A stretch of 6,178 nucleotides of DNA from Bacteroidales bacterium (GTDB taxonomy: Bacteria > Bacteroidota > Bacteroidia > Bacteroidales > UBA7960), in the NCBI GenBank assembly GCA_007132395.1, contig SLOR01000285.1, positions 1 through 6,178 of the forward strand. Direction: 5' to 3'. The notes under the pieces were generated by a model that worked only from the letters and a program-made list of their open reading frames with translations, ran no database searches and had not been told where the DNA came from. Made by a program: the position numbers and the translations under genes. Of the stretch, positions 1 to 5,936 are shown piece by piece (the first letter of the stretch is position 1; each line of letters begins with the position of its first letter).

Positions 1-668
1 CTAAGCTGGCACCCGAGTTTATCGGGCCCATTGCCATTGCGGCCTATTCTTACATGGCCCTGGTACCGGTAATTCAGCCGCCCATTATGCGCCTGCTTAC
101 CACGTCAAAGGAAAGGCTGATACGTATGAAGCCTCCGCGTGCCGTTCCCAAGCAGGAAAAGATTCTTTTCCCCATAATCGGTATGCTGCTCACCACCTTT
201 ATCATGCCCACCGCATTGCCCTTGCTGGGGATGTTGTTCTTTGGTAACCTGCTTAAAGAAAGTGGTGTTACCAACAGGCTGGCCGAAACCGCACGTTCGT
301 CACTCATTGATATCGTAACCATATTCCTGGGGCTTACCGTGGGTGCATCTACACAGGGTGATGTGTTTATTACGCCTGAAAGTATGATGATTTTCGGTCT
401 GGGAGCAGCTTCCTTTATCGTGGCAACCTTTAGCGGTGTGCTTTTTGCCAAGATTATGAACCTGTTTGCCAGTGAAGGCAACAAGATTAACCCCCTCATT
501 GGTAACTCCGGTGTTTCGGCTGTGCCCGACAGTGCCCGTGTATCACAACACGTGGGCCTGGAATACGATAAAACCAATCACCTGCTTATGCATGCCATGG
601 CGGCCAACGTATCGGGTGTTATCGGAAGTGCCATTGCCGCAGGTATACTGCTGAGCTTCCTCACTTAA
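1..668 (+). CDS. oadB: Na+-translocating decarboxylase beta subunit, 3' part
   Basis: This is the C-terminal ~221 residues of the membrane subunit of a sodium-pumping biotin-dependent decarboxylase (oxaloacetate, methylmalonyl-CoA or glutaconyl-CoA decarboxylase family). The subunit couples decarboxylation of carboxybiotin to Na+ export across the inner membrane. The gene enters from the left edge; the first complete codon is at 3, and the ATG at 54 is internal because family sequence (a YSYMALVPVIQPPIM block) begins before it. Several hydrophobic membrane segments are visible. The family hallmark NPLIGxxGVSAVPxxAR is present at 489-539. Its Asn (489-491), Gly (501-503), Ser (516-518) and Arg (537-539) match the spacing of functional residues Asn373, Gly377, Ser382 and Arg389 of Klebsiella OadB. 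The protein ends HAMAANVSGVIGSAIAAG..., the usual C-terminus. A terminator follows, so this is probably the last gene of its operon. The substrate cannot be decided from the beta subunit; the symbol names the family. Confidence 0.95.
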   Translation, partial: KLAPEFIGPIAIAAYSYMALVPVIQPPIMRLLTTSKERLIRMKPPRAVPKQEKILFPIIGMLLTTFIMPTALPLLGMLFFGNLLKESGVTNRLAETARSSLIDIVTIFLGLTVGASTQGDVFITPESMMIFGLGAASFIVATFSGVLFAKIMNLFASEGNKINPLIGNSGVSAVPDSARVSQHVGLEYDKTNHLLMHAMAANVSGVIGSAIAAGILLSFLT

Positions 669-707
669 TTATTATTGCCTGATACAGCAAAATTATTTTT
701 GCTGCTT

Positions 708-751
708 AAAAAAAAAGGCTGTGTTGTTAATCAACACAGCCTTTCCTTTTT
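708..751. terminator. Bidirectional intrinsic terminator
   Basis: A perfect 13-bp stem (714-726 pairing with 732-744; core GGCTGTGTTG/CAACACAGCC) closes a 5-nt loop, TTAAT. On the minus strand the stem is followed by a run of nine T (complement of A708-A716), giving a strong terminator for cysS. On the plus strand it is followed by TTTCCTTTTT, a weaker U-tract that would serve the decarboxylase operon. It lies between the two convergent stop codons. Confidence 0.9.
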
Positions 752-766
752 CCGGGGGTAGAGTTT

Positions 767-2254
767 TTATTCCTTCAACTCCCACGAAGCCCCTTCCTTT
801 CCATCCTTAATGGCGATTTTCAGGGCGGCCAGCTCATCGCGTATTTTGTCGGAAGTGGCATAATCTTTCTGTGTTTTGGCCTGCTGGCGGATATCCAGCA
901 GCAATTGCATCACGCCATGCAAAAGATTTTCGCTTTTGTTGCCCTGAGCAGCAATTTCTGACTTCAGGCCGAATATATCCACCACGAAGGTTTGAAAAAC
1001 TCTTTTCAGGGTTTCAATATCCTCTGCCGTTAGGCTGTCCTTTTTGTCGTGTACGGAGTTGATGATGCGCACCACATCAAACAGCTGTGCAATGGCCACA
1101 GGGCTGTTGAAATCGTCGTTGAGGGCTGTGTAGCACTTGTCTTCCAGCTCACTGATATTGGTTGAAGATGTTTCGGATGGTGCAAGCTTTTGAAGTGTCT
1201 CCATGGCCTGCAGCAATCGCTTCAGCCCTTTTTCTGCTGCCAGGAGCGCCTCATTGCTGAAGTCGAGGGTGCTGCGGTAATGGGCCTGCAGGATAAAGAA
1301 GCGAATGGTCATGGGGCTGTAGGCCTTTTCGAGGGATTTATGTTTACCGCTGAAAAATTCGCGCAGGGTGATGAAGTTACCCAGCGATTTGCCCATCTTC
1401 TGCCCGTTGATGGTAATCATGTTGTTGTGCATCCAGTAGCGCACCGAGTCTTTGCCCAGGGCTGCGTTGCTTTGGGCAATCTCGCATTCGTGATGGGGGA
1501 ACATGAGGTCCATGCCGCCGCCGTGGATGTCGAATACCTCGCCCAGGTATTTGCTGCTCATGGCCGAGCATTCCAGGTGCCATCCCGGGAAGCCTTCACC
1601 CCAGGGCGAAGGCCAGCGCATGATGTGTTCGGGTGCGGCTTTTTTCCACAAGGCGAAATCTACATTGCTGCGTTTCTCGGCCTGCCCTTCCAGCTGTCGG
1701 GTGTTGCTTATCATTTCTTCAATCACCCTGCCGCTGAGCTTGCCGTAGTGGTGTGATTTGTTGTATTTTTCCACATCGAAATATACCGAGCCATTCACTT
1801 CATAGGCAAAGCCTGCTTTCATAATCTGCTTAATCATCTCTATTTGCTCGATGATATGGCCGGAGGCACGGGGCTCGATACTGGGCTTCTTCACGTTGAG
1901 CATTTCCATGTCTTCATGGTAGCGGTCGGTAAAGTATTGCACCACCTCCATGGGCTCCAGCTGCTCCAGGCGTGCTTTTTTTGCAATTTTATCTTCACCC
2001 AGCTCTTCGGCTTCGTTTTCCAGGTGCCCCACATCGGTGATGTTGCGTACGTAGCGCACTTTAAAGCCCATATGCAGCAGGTAGCGAAACACCAGGTCGA
2101 AGGTAACCGCCGGGCGGGCATGGCCCAGGTGGCCGTCGCCGTAAACGGTGGGACCGCAGACGTAAAGCCCGGTGAAAGGTGGGTTGAGCGGCCGGAAAAG
2201 TTCTTTGCGTCGGCTCAGGGTATTATAGATGTAAATCTCTTTGTTTTCAGGCAT
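767..2254 (-). CDS. cysS: Cysteinyl-tRNA synthetase (class I)
   Basis: Charges tRNA-Cys with cysteine using ATP, in the cytoplasm. The 495-residue product is full length for a bacterial CysS (E. coli 461). The Rossmann catalytic domain carries CGPTVYGDGHLGH, with the HIGH signature as HLGH at residues 42-45. The KMSKS loop reads KMGKS at 286-290. Predicted zinc ligands are C33, C229, H254 and E258, with the same spacing as E. coli C28, C209, H234 and E238. An anticodon-binding DALR-type helical region occupies the last ~150 residues. The start chosen is ATG at 2254. An in-frame ATG at 2290 would add 12 residues (MLILRFRKNRIA), but that segment overlaps the predicted -7 promoter box and lies outside the family's usual N-terminus. 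The stop is 98 bp from the convergent decarboxylase stop, with a shared terminator between. It lies 96 bp downstream of the patatin-like gene on the same strand. Confidence 0.97.
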   Translation of the reverse strand: MPENKEIYIYNTLSRRKELFRPLNPPFTGLYVCGPTVYGDGHLGHARPAVTFDLVFRYLLHMGFKVRYVRNITDVGHLENEAEELGEDKIAKKARLEQLEPMEVVQYFTDRYHEDMEMLNVKKPSIEPRASGHIIEQIEMIKQIMKAGFAYEVNGSVYFDVEKYNKSHHYGKLSGRVIEEMISNTRQLEGQAEKRSNVDFALWKKAAPEHIMRWPSPWGEGFPGWHLECSAMSSKYLGEVFDIHGGGMDLMFPHHECEIAQSNAALGKDSVRYWMHNNMITINGQKMGKSLGNFITLREFFSGKHKSLEKAYSPMTIRFFILQAHYRSTLDFSNEALLAAEKGLKRLLQAMETLQKLAPSETSSTNISELEDKCYTALNDDFNSPVAIAQLFDVVRIINSVHDKKDSLTAEDIETLKRVFQTFVVDIFGLKSEIAAQGNKSENLLHGVMQLLLDIRQQAKTQKDYATSDKIRDELAALKIAIKDGKEGASWELKE

Positions 2255-2278
2255 AGCAATTCTGTTTTTACGAAAGCG

Positions 2279-2309
2279 CAAAATTAACAAAAATCAACCA
2301 GCTTTTAAA
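2279..2309 (-). promoter_or_regulatory. Bacteroidota-type promoter for cysS
   Basis: Read on the minus strand, TAATTTTG (2286-2279) is an exact match to the Bacteroidota -7 consensus TAnnTTTG. TTTA (2309-2306) lies 19 nt upstream and matches the -33 element TTTG in 3 of 4 bases. Transcription would start near 2272-2275, leaving a leader of about 20 nt before the ATG at 2254. This is a consensus match only; no transcript evidence is available here. Confidence 0.6.
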
Positions 2310-2350
2310 TTCGGCGAATCTCATGCCGCATCCGGGGGCTTGTCCTGCAA

Positions 2351-3139
2351 TTATTCCCAGCCTTTTTCTTTCAGCAGTTTCCGGGTTGCTTTATATCCCA
2401 GTTCGAAGATTTTCTCCGCATTAGAAAGTTCCAGCAGACCATAGCCGTCGAGGCCTTCAGGTTCAATGAACAGGTCGCATTTGTCCTTGCGCTCCATGGT
2501 GTGGCTGCGGATGCTCAGCTGGAAGGTGCGTTCGGCGATTTTTTTCAGGTTGTCAAGGTTTTTACGCTTACCCAGGGGGTTTACGTTGATTCCGATAATT
2601 CGATCACACTTACCAAGTAGCGGCTCCACAGGGAAGTTGTTGATTACCCCGCCATCGCAGTAAAACTCTTTATCGATTTCAATGGGAGGGAAGATGATGG
2701 GAATAGAAGACGAGGCCTTAATGATATGGGGCAGAGGGCCTTTGTCGAAGAGGGTGTACTCGGCGGTGTTGATGTTTACGGCAAATATCAGCAGGGGGAT
2801 TTGCAGGTCTTCAATGTTTTGGGCTTTGAGTATTTTTTTGAGGGTATTTTCAAAGCCCGTCATCTTTATCAGTCCTGTTTTGGGAATGGTAAAGTCCAGG
2901 TAGCTGAAAATTCTTCGCGAAGTGAGTACTTTGAGGATTTCTTCGGGCGATTTACCATCGGCATACAAGGCTCCCACAACGGCCCCGGCACTTACGGCAC
3001 TTATAATGTCCGGCTTTATATCTGCTTCTTCCAGTGCTTTCAATGCACCCAGTTGGGCGAAACCGCGTGTTCCCCCGCCACTGAGTACAATGCCGTTTTT
3101 GTATCGGGGTTCTTTCTTTCGGGAAAATATACTCATCAT
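2351..3139 (-). CDS. Patatin-like phospholipase family protein
   Basis: A 262-residue alpha/beta hydrolase of the bacterial patatin/RssA-like group, expected to act as a lipid acyl hydrolase with a Ser-Asp dyad. The oxyanion-hole motif GGGTRGFAQLG is at residues 21-31, the nucleophile elbow A-V-S-A-G at 48-52 (Ser50), and the catalytic DGG at 162-164 (Asp162, in YCDGGVINNFPV). SSSIPIIFPP at 143-152 is also typical of the family. The first Gly of the GxSxG elbow is Ala here (codon GCC at 2998-2996), one base from Gly. No signal peptide or membrane segment is visible, so it is probably cytoplasmic or peripheral. The start at 3139 begins MMSIF; the next codon is also ATG (3136) and could be used instead. 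No clear Shine-Dalgarno or promoter was found upstream. The physiological substrate cannot be predicted. Confidence 0.92.
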   Translation of the reverse strand: MMSIFSRKKEPRYKNGIVLSGGGTRGFAQLGALKALEEADIKPDIISAVSAGAVVGALYADGKSPEEILKVLTSRRIFSYLDFTIPKTGLIKMTGFENTLKKILKAQNIEDLQIPLLIFAVNINTAEYTLFDKGPLPHIIKASSSIPIIFPPIEIDKEFYCDGGVINNFPVEPLLGKCDRIIGINVNPLGKRKNLDNLKKIAERTFQLSIRSHTMERKDKCDLFIEPEGLDGYGLLELSNAEKIFELGYKATRKLLKEKGWE

Positions 3140-3170
3140 TGCAAAATATTTTGGTTAGCTGTTATCTATG

Positions 3171-3273
3171 AAAACTCCGGAGGATGAGCAGTTCAACAAG
3201 TGCCATAGTGAGCTTGTCGAACTACTAGCTGCACCACCCGTAGAAGCCGGTGTTAGAAAAAAATACTTTAATC
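3171..3273. repeat. Intergenic repeat, copy 1 (interrupted)
   Basis: The left part, 3171-3189 (AAAACTCCGGAGGATGAGC), matches 3305-3323 at 18 of 19 positions. The right part, 3237-3257, matches 3323-3343 at 18 of 21, and 3264-3273 matches 3344-3353 at 8 of 10. Between the two parts sit 47 extra bases (3190-3236) that are absent from copy 2 and contain their own hairpin. It lies just upstream of the patatin-like gene. Confidence 0.8.
3190..3223. repeat. Hairpin element inside repeat copy 1
   Basis: AGTTCAACAAG (3190-3200) and CTTGTCGAACT (3213-3223) form an 11-bp inverted repeat with one mismatch and a 12-nt loop. The right arm includes TGAGCTTGTCGAA (3209-3221), which differs by two bases from TGAGCCCGTCGAA at 3319-3331. 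It is therefore a diverged relative of the neighbouring inverted-repeat sequence. The style resembles short extragenic palindromes (REP-like). Confidence 0.65.
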
Positions 3274-3281
3274 AAAGGTCA

Positions 3282-3332
3282 CTTCGACGGGCTCAGTGAC
3301 CAATAAAACTCCGGAGGCTGAGCCCGTCGAAG
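3282..3332. repeat. 15-bp perfect inverted repeat (REP-like)
   Basis: CTTCGACGGGCTCAG (3282-3296) is exactly complementary to CTGAGCCCGTCGAAG (3318-3332), with a 21-nt spacer. No U-tract follows on either strand, so it does not look like an intrinsic terminator. From memory, TTCGACxxGCTCA-type palindromes recur in intergenic DNA of many bacteria; this was not checked. Confidence 0.8.
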
Positions 3333-3353
3333 CCGGTATCAGAGACTTCAATC
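3305..3353. repeat. Intergenic repeat, copy 2 (uninterrupted)
   Basis: This is the 49-bp compact form of the element at 3171-3273. It reads AAAACTCCGGAGGCTGAGC, then CCCGTCGAAGCCGGT and a degenerate tail ending CAATC. Its central part doubles as the right arm of the inverted repeat at 3282-3332. Confidence 0.75.
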
Positions 3354-3367
3354 GTGTCTATGTGATG

Positions 3368-3398
3368 TAACTCCATCAGGAGTGAAATGTTTATAGCG
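3368..3398. repeat. Small palindrome with conserved-looking tail
   Basis: ACTCC-ATCA-GGAGT (3370-3383) is a perfect 5-bp stem with a 4-nt loop, followed by GAAATGTTTATAGCG. The opening AACTCC resembles the beginnings of the two elements at 3171 and 3305. From memory, palindromes followed by AAATGTTTATAG are common intergenic repeats in Bacteroidota genomes; this is unverified. Confidence 0.4.
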
Positions 3399-3399
3399 T

Positions 3400-3421
3400 A
3401 AAAAAAGATCCCCGGGGGTCC
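3400..3421 (-). terminator. Possible weak terminator of dnaG
   Basis: Downstream of the dnaG stop, the minus strand reads GACCCCCGGGGATC followed directly by seven T (complement of A3400-A3406). The G/C-rich near-palindrome followed by a T-run is terminator-like. However, the stem is short, with a C/A mismatch and a tight CCGG loop, so its strength is doubtful. Confidence 0.35.
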
Positions 3422-3456
3422 GAATTCCATTGGTCTGGTATGAATTTTCTTCCGGG

Positions 3457-5412
3457 TCACTGCAGCACAATACGGCTGAGGGCGCCAGCCAGCCTTTCCC
3501 TGGTCGACTTCTGACTTCTGATCTCGGTCATCACTTGTATGATATCGGTTTCTTCGCCGGGGGTTTTGATTTTTTCCTCCAGAACATCAATAATTTTTTT
3601 CACCTTCTCCAGCTTGTAGGCATAGAGCACTTCCAGCACCAGTTTTTGGAGGTCGTTGTCTTCCAGCTTCACAAAGATGCCGTGCTTCTCCTCCCATTTG
3701 TCGCTGAGCACATAGGGCGACGAGAGCAGGTCGATGCACAATTTGCTCACCTGCGGGTCGGGGTGGTGAAAGAAGTGCTGCTCGCTCAGGGGCGTTTTGC
3801 TTTCGATGGCCCGGGCCATCTCCTCCAGGATAATGCGGTGTACCGGGTTTTCCATGGTGATGTCGTCGTCTTTGAAATCTTCCAGCAGGTAGTCCACCAC
3901 GGGCCAGCTCACTTCATACGCTTTCCCGTTTTCATCTTCTTCCACGAAAAGCAGTTCGCGCTTGTAATAGGTGAGCAAAATGCGGATAAGTTCCCTCTCC
4001 CTTGCTTCAATGTTGCTGCCTGCGGGTGTTTGCGGGGTATCCGTTTCGGGCGGGGCGCTTATCCATTCAGCTTCCTCCTGCGGGCCGGGGTCGCCGCCTT
4101 TGCCTTTGGCCCGGGCCCTGCGCTGCTTGTTGATTTCTGCCAGCAGCAGCTTCTCCTCTATCTGCAGCAGGTCGCTGCTCTTCTGCACGTACAGGCTGCG
4201 GGCAATGGGTTCGGGAACCTGCGATATGCTGGTGGCAATCTCCTTGATAAGGGCTGCCTTTTTAATGGGGTCGTTCTGCGTTTCCTGCAGCAGCAGGTTG
4301 GTTTTGAAGCTGATAAAGTCGGCGGCATGCTGCTCCACGAATTCCTTTACCTCGGCCGGGCGGTAGTTGCGGGCGTAGGAGTCGGGGTCTTCTCCCTCGG
4401 GAAACAGCACGATACGTACGTTCATCCCTTCCTCCAGAATCATGTCGATGCCCCGGAAGGCCGCCTTAATACCTGCCGCATCGCCGTCAAAGAGCAGGGT
4501 GATGTTCTGGGTGTAGCGGCGGATGAGTTTGATCTGGTCAACGGTGAGGGAGGTGCCCGAAGAGGCAATTACGTTCTCGATGCCGGCCTGGTGCAGGGAG
4601 ATAACATCAGTATAGCCCTCGGTAAGGTAGCAGTTGTCCTCGCGCACGATGGCGCTTTTGGCAAAAAACAAGCCGTACAGCACCTTGCTCTTGTGGTAAA
4701 TGTCCGACTCGGCCGTATTGATGTACTTGGGCTTTTTCTTGTCCTGGGTAAGGATGCGGGCACCAAAGCCCAGCACACGGCCCGAGAGGTTATGGATGGG
4801 GAAGGTAACCCGGTTGCGGAAAGCATCGTAGGTTTGATGATCTTTGGTGCGCACCAGGCTGCTTTTTTCCAGCAGTTCTTTTTTATAGCCGTGCTTCAGG
4901 GCTTTGGAGGTAAAGTCGTCCCAGGCATTGAGGCTGTAGCCCAGTCCGAACTTTTTGATGGTTTCAGTGGTGAAGTCCCTTTCCTTAAAGTAGCTCAGGC
5001 CCACGGCCTTGCCCTCTTCGGTGTTGTGCAGGGTTTCCTCGAAATGCTTTTGCGCGAAGGCCGTGAGGTTGAAAAGGCTTTCCTTCTCGTCCATGGCTTC
5101 CTGCTGCTCGGCAGAGGGCTTCTCCTCTTCTATCTCTATGCTGTATTTATTTGCCAGGTAGCGCAGCGCTTCGGGGTAGGTGAAGTGCTCGTGCTCCATG
5201 ATAAAGTTGACCGAGTTGCCCCCCTTGCCGCAGCCAAAGCATTTGTAAATCCCCTTGGCCGGCGATACGGTGAAGGACGGTGTTTTTTCGTTGTGAAAAG
5301 GGCACAGGCCCAGCATATTTACCCCGCGTCGCTTCAGGTTTATAAAATCGCCTACAACCTCCTCTATGCGGGCGGTTTCAAATATCACATCTATGGTTTC
5401 GGGTTTTATCAC
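3457..5412 (-). CDS. dnaG: DNA primase DnaG
   Basis: Synthesises RNA primers for the replication fork, working with the DnaB helicase. The 651-residue product starts at GTG 5412 (MIKPETIDVIFETARIEEVV...). The CHC2 zinc finger ligands are C37, H40, C58 and C61 (CPFH...CFGC). The RNA-polymerase core has FRNRVTFPI...GFGAR near residues 198-219. TOPRIM metal residues are E265 (EGYTD), D309 and D311 (DGD), and D342 and D344 (EGEDPD). Most of these align by number with E. coli DnaG (C40/H43/C61/C64, E265, D309/D311, D345/D347). A charged, Ala/Pro-rich linker around residues 445-480 leads to a C-terminal helical region that is the expected DnaB-binding domain. A longer frame opens at GTG 5454 (14 extra residues), but those codons include TTA and TCA, which occur nowhere else in this gene, so 5412 is preferred. 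No clear promoter or Shine-Dalgarno was found. Confidence 0.96.
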   Translation of the reverse strand: MIKPETIDVIFETARIEEVVGDFINLKRRGVNMLGLCPFHNEKTPSFTVSPAKGIYKCFGCGKGGNSVNFIMEHEHFTYPEALRYLANKYSIEIEEEKPSAEQQEAMDEKESLFNLTAFAQKHFEETLHNTEEGKAVGLSYFKERDFTTETIKKFGLGYSLNAWDDFTSKALKHGYKKELLEKSSLVRTKDHQTYDAFRNRVTFPIHNLSGRVLGFGARILTQDKKKPKYINTAESDIYHKSKVLYGLFFAKSAIVREDNCYLTEGYTDVISLHQAGIENVIASSGTSLTVDQIKLIRRYTQNITLLFDGDAAGIKAAFRGIDMILEEGMNVRIVLFPEGEDPDSYARNYRPAEVKEFVEQHAADFISFKTNLLLQETQNDPIKKAALIKEIATSISQVPEPIARSLYVQKSSDLLQIEEKLLLAEINKQRRARAKGKGGDPGPQEEAEWISAPPETDTPQTPAGSNIEARERELIRILLTYYKRELLFVEEDENGKAYEVSWPVVDYLLEDFKDDDITMENPVHRIILEEMARAIESKTPLSEQHFFHHPDPQVSKLCIDLLSSPYVLSDKWEEKHGIFVKLEDNDLQKLVLEVLYAYKLEKVKKIIDVLEEKIKTPGEETDIIQVMTEIRSQKSTRERLAGALSRIVLQ

Positions 5413-5740
5413 GTAAGGCAAATTTGGGGCTAATTTACGAAAAAATGATGCCACGCACCTTTTCGGTCAGATATTTTTCCCGCAGAAAATCCCTTGTAAA
5501 AAACTTGCTGAGCACCCCGGAAAGGAATGAAGAAATTGACACTCAGTTTATATAACGTATTCCTGAAAGTGTTAAACCGAAAAAATTACTCTAAAAGCCT
5601 TTTTTCCTGTTTGTTGTTATGCAGCAACGACAAAACGCTTAAAAAATAAGCTTTATATGAAAATCAATAGGTTAAAACAGGGATATGTTTCAATAAAAAT
5701 ATACGTATTTCCCCGAATAACAAATTAAGGGTTTGTTCCT

Positions 5741-5772
5741 GTTGATTGTTCATTTTACTTGCTATACATTTA
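5741..5772 (+). promoter_or_regulatory. Candidate promoter for the secreted protein gene
   Basis: TACATTTA (5765-5772) matches the Bacteroidota -7 box TAnnTTTG except for the last base. GTTG (5741-5744), 20 nt upstream, matches TTTG in 3 of 4 bases. This would give a leader of about 160 nt. It is a weak match in AT-rich DNA, where chance matches are frequent. Confidence 0.25.
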
Positions 5773-5820
5773 TCCGTCTATAAAAAAAGTTCATTGGGGG
5801 AGAAAAAATATTTATTGGTG

Positions 5821-5904
5821 TAAAACAAAGGGGATGCTGTCATATACTCACCATCTGTAAGTAACTCGATACCTACATATATTATCCGATTCTAAAACAA
5901 AGGG
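5821..5904. repeat. 12-bp direct repeats TAAAACAAAGGG
   Basis: TAAAACAAAGGG occurs identically at 5821-5832 and 5893-5904, 72 bp apart. A shorter relative, TAAAACAGGGAT, begins at 5673. All three lie upstream of the secreted-protein start on the same strand, and the last ends 32 bp before the ATG. They could be regulator-binding sites or chance A-rich repeats. Confidence 0.5.
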
Positions 5905-5936
5905 AATTCACGCAATACTTATTAAAACTTTAACAC

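Larger units (their letters stand above)
5413..5936. other. Long AT-rich intergenic region with repeats
   Basis: About 520 bp between divergent dnaG and the secreted-protein gene holds no credible gene. Structures seen: a 9-bp hairpin with one G-U pair (5610-5618 with 5626-5634); a 5-bp hairpin GCTTA-AAAAA-TAAGC (5637-5651); AACAAA/TTTGTT arms (5719-5724, 5732-5737); and three TAAAACA(AA)GGG motifs (5673, 5821, 5893). Promoters for both flanking genes should lie here. Most of the region is probably the leader or control region of the secreted protein. Confidence 0.6.

Noticed and set aside
74..577. 167-codon minus-strand frame over the decarboxylase gene
   Set aside because: It is a shadow of a strongly supported membrane protein gene; no start signal or domain was seen.
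1374..1397. KMGKS instead of KMSKS in CysS as a possible defect
   Set aside because: Ser-to-Gly at this position, like HLGH for HIGH, is to my knowledge normal in Bacteroidota CysS; all zinc ligands are intact.
1190..2287. Plus-strand open frames opposite cysS
   Set aside because: They are codon-aligned shadows of cysS with the same cause and no family features.
2726..3187. Plus-strand frames opposite the patatin-like gene
   Set aside because: The minus-strand frame carries all the catalytic motifs; these translations show nothing recognisable.
3407..3427. GATCCCCGGGGGTCCGAATTC resembles a cloning-vector polylinker (SmaI- and EcoRI-like sites)
   Set aside because: It does not match a polylinker I know, flanking sequence runs on without a break, and a G/C near-palindrome before a T-run is better read as a weak terminator of dnaG.
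3430..5433. 667-codon open frame on the plus strand opposite dnaG
   Set aside because: It is codon-aligned with dnaG on the other strand and stays open only because dnaG avoids TTA, CTA and TCA codons. Its translation shows no recognisable domain, while dnaG is fully supported by motifs.
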